A stretch of DNA of 10,144 nucleotides, from assembly GCA_913044145.1 (NCBI GenBank), contig CAJWOD010000036.1, positions 1-10,144 on the forward strand, written 5' to 3'. The position numbers were made by a program, and so were the translations under genes. Shown one piece after another: positions 6,761-10,144 of the stretch (position 1 is the first letter of the stretch; every line of letters begins with the position of its first letter). Under the pieces are notes generated by a model, which made no database searches, had not been told where the DNA came from, and saw only the letters and a list, made by a program, of their open reading frames with translations. The stretch comes from an uncultured Nitrospina sp. Its GTDB lineage: Bacteria; Nitrospinota; Nitrospinia; Nitrospinales; VA-1.

Positions 6761-7168
6761 ATGATAAAAGAAGAACTTGCAATAGAAGTTAATAAAAAAT
6801 TTTACGAAGCCTTCAATGCACGTGACTTGGATGCCATGAAGTCTGTATGGAGTTCTCAGGATAATGTGATTTGTGTTCATCCTGGTTGGAGCCCACTAAG
6901 TGGATTCGAACCCATTATGGAAAGTTGGCAGGGAATTTTTAAAAACTCAGGAAATATGGATATCCAGATTTCGGATGTAACTGTGACAGCCTCTGAGGGT
7001 TTGGCTTGGGTATCTTGCGTTGAAAAACTTTATACTATAGCTAGCAATGGTGTTTTGGCATCTAAGGTCTTTTCAACCAATTTGTTTCAACTGAATGAGG
7101 GAAGCTGGAAAATGATTATGCATCATGCCTCATCTATGCCTTCTTTGCGGGAGAACGGTGAGGATTGA
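6761..7168 (+). CDS. NTF2/SnoaL-like small protein, function unknown
   Basis: The 135-residue product fits the SnoaL/NTF2-like fold: an N-terminal helix (FYEAFNARDLDAMKSVW, 14-30), then VICVHPGW (36-43), SGFEPIMESWQGIF (47-60), and antiparallel strands ending in WKMIMHHAS (116-124). The HPGW and MHH elements are typical of the SnoaL_3/DUF4440-type branch, whose members are often annotated only as nuclear transport factor 2 family proteins. There is no signal peptide or membrane segment, so it is cytoplasmic. It starts 34 bases after the thioredoxin gene with no promoter that I can see, so it is likely the last gene of the ccm transcript. A role in heme or cytochrome handling is possible but has no direct support. 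The ribosome binding site is weak. Confidence 0.75.
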   Translation: MIKEELAIEVNKKFYEAFNARDLDAMKSVWSSQDNVICVHPGWSPLSGFEPIMESWQGIFKNSGNMDIQISDVTVTASEGLAWVSCVEKLYTIASNGVLASKVFSTNLFQLNEGSWKMIMHHASSMPSLRENGED

Positions 7169-7181
7169 TTTTGGCCTACCG
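7169..7181. other. 13-base convergent junction without visible terminator
   Basis: The stop of the NTF2-like gene and the stop of the minus-strand dppF-like gene are 13 bases apart. I find no stem followed by a T-run in either direction in or beside the gap. The two convergent transcripts must either overlap or end by another mechanism such as Rho. Confidence 0.4.
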
Positions 7182-8147
7182 CTACTTTAAAAAGCATGCA
7201 ACATAATGTCCTGATGTGACTTCTTTAAGAGTTGGTTCCATTTCTTCGCATTGTTTTTCTTTTATGGGACAACGAGTATGAAAAGAACAACCTTGGGAGA
7301 GAGTCGATGGGTCGGGGGTATCCCCGAGAACCTTGAGTTTCTGTTTTATCTTTCCTGATTCTAATCCAGGAACGGCATTTAGAAGAGCTTCGGTATAGGG
7401 GTGACAGGGTCGTTTATAAATTTCTTCGCTACTAGCGATCTCAACAATTTTGCCCAAATACATAACTGCTACTCGATCACAAAAATATTCTACTACCCCC
7501 ATGTCATGGGAAATGAAAAGGTAGGATATTCCTAGTTTTTCTTTTAATTCAATCATCAGATTAACAACTTGGGCTTGTACCGAAACATCCAAAGCAGATA
7601 CGGGTTCGTCGGCAACCACTAAACTTGGGTTTAATGCAATAGCTCTGGCTATTCCCACCCGTTGCAATTGGCCGCCGCTCATTTCATGAGGATATCGATT
7701 AGCATGGTTGGATGAGAGACCAACCTGATTTAGTAGCTCTATAATAAGTTCAGAAACGTTTTCTTTGACGTCGTGAATTGCGAAAGGTTCACTCAAGACC
7801 TCGCCTATTTTTCGCCTCGGGTTTATGGATGAAGAAGGATCCTGAAAAATCATCTGCATTTCTTTTCTCAAAATGCGAAGTTCAGCTTCAGAAAGATTTG
7901 CTAGGTTTTTCCCTTTAAAGTCGACTCGACCAGAGGTAGGAGTTTCGAGCCGGAGTAGAGTGCGTGCGGCAGTTGATTTTCCGCTACCACTTTCACCTAC
8001 AAGACCTAGTGTTTCTCCTTTATTTAGGGTAAAAGAAATACCATCAACAGCTCGGACAGGGTTAGTATTTTTGCCGAGAAAAACTTTTTTGGAAGGAAAG
8101 TATTTTTTAAGGTTTTTCACTTCCAGAAATGGACTAAAGGATTTCAT
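7182..8147 (-). CDS. dppF: Peptide/nickel-type ABC transporter ATPase, DppF/OppF family
   Basis: One of the two cytoplasmic ATPases of a dipeptide/oligopeptide (or nickel) importer. The 321-residue protein has an N-terminal insert typical of DppF/OppF (FPSKKVFLGKNTNPVRAVDG, 17-36). It also shows Walker A (GESGSGKST, 51-59), the Q-loop (MIFQDPSSSINPR), signature MSGGQLQR (156-163), Walker B (LVVADEP, 176-182) and switch His214 (ISHD). The C-terminal extension has the family pattern PYTEALL and a four-cysteine cluster (Cys287, 293, 300, 318). In related peptide-importer ATPases such a cluster binds an iron-sulfur centre. The ATG overlaps the dppD stop in an ATGA. No permease or binding-protein gene is in the window, so the substrate cannot be stated. 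Confidence 0.92.
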   Translation of the reverse strand: MKSFSPFLEVKNLKKYFPSKKVFLGKNTNPVRAVDGISFTLNKGETLGLVGESGSGKSTAARTLLRLETPTSGRVDFKGKNLANLSEAELRILRKEMQMIFQDPSSSINPRRKIGEVLSEPFAIHDVKENVSELIIELLNQVGLSSNHANRYPHEMSGGQLQRVGIARAIALNPSLVVADEPVSALDVSVQAQVVNLMIELKEKLGISYLFISHDMGVVEYFCDRVAVMYLGKIVEIASSEEIYKRPCHPYTEALLNAVPGLESGKIKQKLKVLGDTPDPSTLSQGCSFHTRCPIKEKQCEEMEPTLKEVTSGHYVACFLK

Positions 8148-9130
8148 ATTGTTCCAGGATCTAGATGACAGTTGTATTTGAGATTTGGGTTTAAATTTTT
8201 TGCTAAAGGTTTTTGTGTTCTACATTTATCCATAACCCATTTACACCGCGGATGAAAGGAACAACCCGTAGGTCTTTTATTTGGGTTGGGTACGCTTCCT
8301 TCAATTTCTATAAGCCTCTGCTTTTTCTTTCCTTCAATTCCTAGATGAGGCCGAGACAAGATTAGTCCCTTTGTATAGGGATGATTTGGGTTCTTTAATA
8401 AGCTTTTTGTTGGGCCCGTTTCTACTTCATCTCCTGCATACATGACCATGAGTCGTTCTGCAATTTCTACAACTATCCCAAGGTCATGGGTGATGAGAAG
8501 CATAGACATAGAAGACTCTCTCTTCAGGTTTTCAAGAAGGTCCAGGATCTGCGCTTGAATGAGAACGTCCAGCGCTGTTGTAGGCTCATCAGCGATTAAA
8601 ATTTTTGGCTCACAAGCGAGAGCCATTGCGATCATGACGCGCTGTCGCATTCCACCGCTTAATTGATGGGGGTATTGTTTTAATTTTTCCTCAGGGGAAT
8701 ACAGTTCTACCTTACCCAATAATTGAACCGATTTTTCAAGTGCTTCTTTTCTGTTTAAGCTTTTATGCTGTAAAAGGGTTTCAATGAGCTGTTCGCCGAT
8801 GGTTAAAACAGGATTGAGAGAAGTCATGGGGTCCTGAAAAATCATCGATATTTCTTCACCTCTGATCTTTCTCATTTGTTTGGCGCCCAGGGACAAAAGA
8901 TTTTTCCCGGAATAAATTATTTCGCCGCTGATATTATTTGCGGCCGATTTGGGTAAAAGTTGTAAGATAGAAAGTGCGCTTACTGTTTTTCCGCATCCGG
9001 ATTCCCCAACCAATGCTAATGTTTCGCCTCTATGAAGTTGGAAGCTAATTCCATTGACGGCCGAAAAATTACCTTGGGGGGTGGAGAAGGAAACTTTTAA
9101 ATTTCTGACATCCAGTTCGATGGGGATCAT
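8144..9130 (-). CDS. dppD: Peptide/nickel-type ABC transporter ATPase, DppD/OppD family
   Basis: The partner ATPase of the dppF-like gene, 328 residues from the chosen start. From that start it has Walker A (GESGCGKT, 42-49), Q-loop (MIFQDPMTSLNP), signature LSGGMRQR (157-164), Walker B (ILIADEP, 177-183), switch His215 (THDLG) and a C-terminal four-cysteine cluster (Cys290, 296, 303, 321). The frame stays open to a GTG at 9166, but that start lies inside a terminator hairpin and adds residues unlike the family. The ATG at 9128-9130 gives MIPIELDVRNLKVSF, the normal DppD beginning. No Shine-Dalgarno precedes it. It follows the six-cysteine protein gene on the same strand but is separated from it by the terminator. 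Its own promoter is not evident. Confidence 0.92.
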   Translation of the reverse strand: MIPIELDVRNLKVSFSTPQGNFSAVNGISFQLHRGETLALVGESGCGKTVSALSILQLLPKSAANNISGEIIYSGKNLLSLGAKQMRKIRGEEISMIFQDPMTSLNPVLTIGEQLIETLLQHKSLNRKEALEKSVQLLGKVELYSPEEKLKQYPHQLSGGMRQRVMIAMALACEPKILIADEPTTALDVLIQAQILDLLENLKRESSMSMLLITHDLGIVVEIAERLMVMYAGDEVETGPTKSLLKNPNHPYTKGLILSRPHLGIEGKKKQRLIEIEGSVPNPNKRPTGCSFHPRCKWVMDKCRTQKPLAKNLNPNLKYNCHLDPGTI

Positions 9131-9139
9131 TAGGGGTAG

Positions 9140-9175
9140 AAAAAAAGGGCGACCCTTCTGGGCCACCCTTTTTTT
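9140..9175 (-). terminator. Intrinsic terminator of the six-cysteine protein gene
   Basis: On the minus strand, GGGTGGCCC (9168-9160) pairs with GGGTCGCCC (9155-9147) around an AGAA loop. The stem is flanked by seven As and seven Ts, so it can extend to 16 bp and ends in a T-run. Read on the minus strand the two imperfect positions are G-U wobbles; on the plus strand they become C-A mismatches. The hairpin is therefore built for minus-strand RNA. It begins 17 bases after the stop of the 9193-9654 gene and ends nine bases before the dppD ATG. Confidence 0.85.
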
Positions 9176-9192
9176 GTATTAAAATGAAACCG

Positions 9193-9654
9193 CTATTTAG
9201 CTTTTTCAAGACATTCTTTTTCAAGTTCGCTGCTTACTATATTATTACATTTTTTTGGGTCACCTGTAACCACAGCATAACAATAAGATTGACTGTCTCG
9301 ATTCAAAATTAGAGTACAGTAATAATTGCTGTGATCTTTATGTAAAAAGCGATTTTCAGGATTCTTAATAGGGGATAATGCCAGACATAAATGTCGTTTG
9401 TCTTCTTCAGATACTTTACCTGAAGATTTAGCGGCGGCTGAATATATTCCATCACGTATTAATTTTTTCATGGGTCCTACTCCGTCTCTTACCTCAACAG
9501 ATGCGATCCCGGGACGACCTTTCCGAACTTTAGCGCCATCACCATCACAAGCTGTCGGATCTGGTATTTCGGCTGCGATTATAGGAGATACCCAGGCAAA
9601 GATAAAAAATACCATCATTAAAACAGTCAATCCCGCTCGATTATACTGCCACAT
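9193..9654 (-). CDS. Small secreted six-cysteine protein, function unknown
   Basis: I do not recognise a named family. The 153-residue product has a clear Sec signal peptide (about 1-28, hydrophobic core LTVLMMVFFIFAWV, likely cleavage after IIAA). The mature part has six cysteines (36, 90, 113, 125, 136, 148), an even number consistent with three disulfides in the periplasm or outside. The last part repeats a loose pattern (YCYAVVTGDPKKCNN, then ECLEKAK) seen in other small exported proteins of delta-type bacteria. Translation is well supported: GGGAGGA (9662-9668 on the minus strand) lies seven bases before the ATG. It is a single-gene unit ended by the terminator at 9140-9175. A thiol-rich exported protein near a cytochrome c operon is suggestive only; no functional link is shown. 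Confidence 0.8.
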   Translation of the reverse strand: MWQYNRAGLTVLMMVFFIFAWVSPIIAAEIPDPTACDGDGAKVRKGRPGIASVEVRDGVGPMKKLIRDGIYSAAAKSSGKVSEEDKRHLCLALSPIKNPENRFLHKDHSNYYCTLILNRDSQSYCYAVVTGDPKKCNNIVSSELEKECLEKAK

Positions 9655-9971
9655 ACATTTATCCTCCCGTAAGATAAATTTGCTTTCTATTTTTATGTTG
9701 AAAAGAGAACAAAAATTAAGAGTTTCATCAAGGATACCTTATTTTTTTGATAAAAACCATGGCTATAATATAAAACACCAGAGGTGCCGATAAATTATTA
9801 AAAAAAAATGAGTTATTTATTATTTTTCAGATTAAATTTGTCCTTCTTTACTTGAAATACCAACAATAAATAATGCGAAAAAGATCAACCTAAGATCTCT
9901 ATTATTAATTGAAATAGGCTGTTAATATAAACTAATAATATCACCCAGGTTTTGTTTTCAGGACAATAAAA
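9655..9971. other. Divergent AT-rich intergenic region
   Basis: About 317 bases separate the minus-strand six-cysteine protein gene from the plus-strand gene at 9972, so this region must hold both promoters. On the minus strand TATTAT (9770-9765) is a good -10 but lacks a convincing -35. A 9-bp A/T-only inverted repeat, TTATTTATT (9813-9821) and AATAAATAA (9865-9873), is probably due to base composition. I see no RNA gene or other coding region here. Confidence 0.4.
9909..9938 (+). promoter_or_regulatory. Possible promoter of the 9972 gene
   Basis: TTGAAA (9909-9914), an 18-base spacer and TAATAA (9933-9938) form a plausible sigma70-like promoter about 33 bases before the start codon. The surrounding sequence is so A/T-rich that chance matches are likely. 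Confidence 0.3.
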
Positions 9972-10144
9972 ATGAATTCCGGAGCCGAAAAAAATGAATG
10001 GTGTAAAAGAAAAATTCGTAAGTTCCTTGGCCCATTAGTTGTCGCTATTGGTCTCGGTTATACTTATCATTCCCATCTAACCGGTTGTCCAAGATATATA
10101 ATATTGGGTGGCTGGGCCTTGGGGCCACCCGTATGGTTTATTCT
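9972..10144 (+). CDS. Small membrane protein, partial (runs off the window)
   Basis: The frame opens at ATG 9972 with AGGA (9960-9963) eight bases upstream and stays open to the window end, giving 57 codons without a stop. The product starts with a charged segment (NSGAEKNEWCKRKIRK). It is followed by a membrane helix (about 19-30, LGPLVVAIGLGY), a short loop TYHSHLTGCPRY, and a second hydrophobic stretch (IILGGWALGPPVWFI). It looks like a multi-helix membrane protein with cytoplasmic N-terminus. I do not recognise a family. It is divergent from the six-cysteine protein gene. Confidence 0.6.
   Translation, partial: MNSGAEKNEWCKRKIRKFLGPLVVAIGLGYTYHSHLTGCPRYIILGGWALGPPVWFI

Noticed and set aside
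9131..9166. Longer dppD N-terminus from GTG 9166
   Set aside because: It would be encoded by the terminator hairpin and its T-run, and the added residues do not resemble DppD/OppD starts.
9398..9793. 131-codon plus-strand open frame opposite the six-cysteine protein gene
   Set aside because: It is antisense to a gene with a clear signal peptide, strong ribosome binding site and terminator, and has no family features of its own.
9813..9873. 9-bp inverted repeat TTATTTATT / AATAAATAA
   Set aside because: A/T only, in an A/T-rich spacer, with a 43-base loop; not a credible terminator or operator.
1..10144. CRISPR arrays, tRNA or rRNA genes, insertion sequences
   Set aside because: No regularly spaced repeats, no cloverleaf-like sequence, and no transposase or terminal inverted repeats were seen.

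Overview
This window carries a nearly complete cytochrome c maturation (Ccm, System I) operon from an AT-rich, Gram-negative-type bacterium. Two short transcription units lie to its right. The sequence alone does not name the organism. The CcmE (Cys-P-S-K-Tyr heme-attachment motif), the CcmA signature (SRGMLQR) and the Cys-rich CcmH resemble versions known from Desulfobacterota and Nitrospinota-like lineages rather than the E. coli type. That placement is an inference of low to moderate confidence.

Layout. Positions 1-470 are mostly noncoding. They end in a strong sigma70-like promoter (TTGACA, 18-nt spacer, extended -10 TGcTACTAT) and contain a possible degenerate coding remnant. From 471 to 6726, all on the + strand, run ccmE, ccmF, a variant ccmH, a minimal ccmI-like gene, ccmA, ccmB, a 48-codon ccmD (5329-5475), ccmC and a TlpA/ResA-type thioredoxin gene in the ccmG position. 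Most junctions are tight or overlapping (ccmD/ccmC share 1 base, ccmC/ccmG share 44). An NTF2/SnoaL-like gene (6761-7168) follows, probably in the same transcript. It converges, with a 13-base gap, on two minus-strand ABC ATPase genes, dppF-like (7182-8147) and dppD-like (8144-9130). Upstream of these, also on the minus strand, is a gene for a small secreted six-cysteine protein (9193-9654). A very good intrinsic terminator (9140-9175) separates it from dppD. A divergent + strand gene for a small membrane protein starts at 9972 and runs off the window.

How the genes work together. CcmA, CcmB, CcmC and CcmD form the ABC-type complex that loads heme onto CcmE and releases holo-CcmE. CcmE carries heme to CcmF, which attaches it to apocytochrome. 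CcmH, the CcmI-like protein and the thioredoxin prepare the apocytochrome CxxCH thiols. The main departures from the textbook system are a CcmE that uses Cys in place of the heme-binding His, a five-cysteine CcmH, a CcmI reduced to its membrane/coiled-coil part, and a thioredoxin without the canonical CcmG insert motif. The DppD/DppF pair has no permease or binding protein in view, so it must serve components encoded elsewhere.
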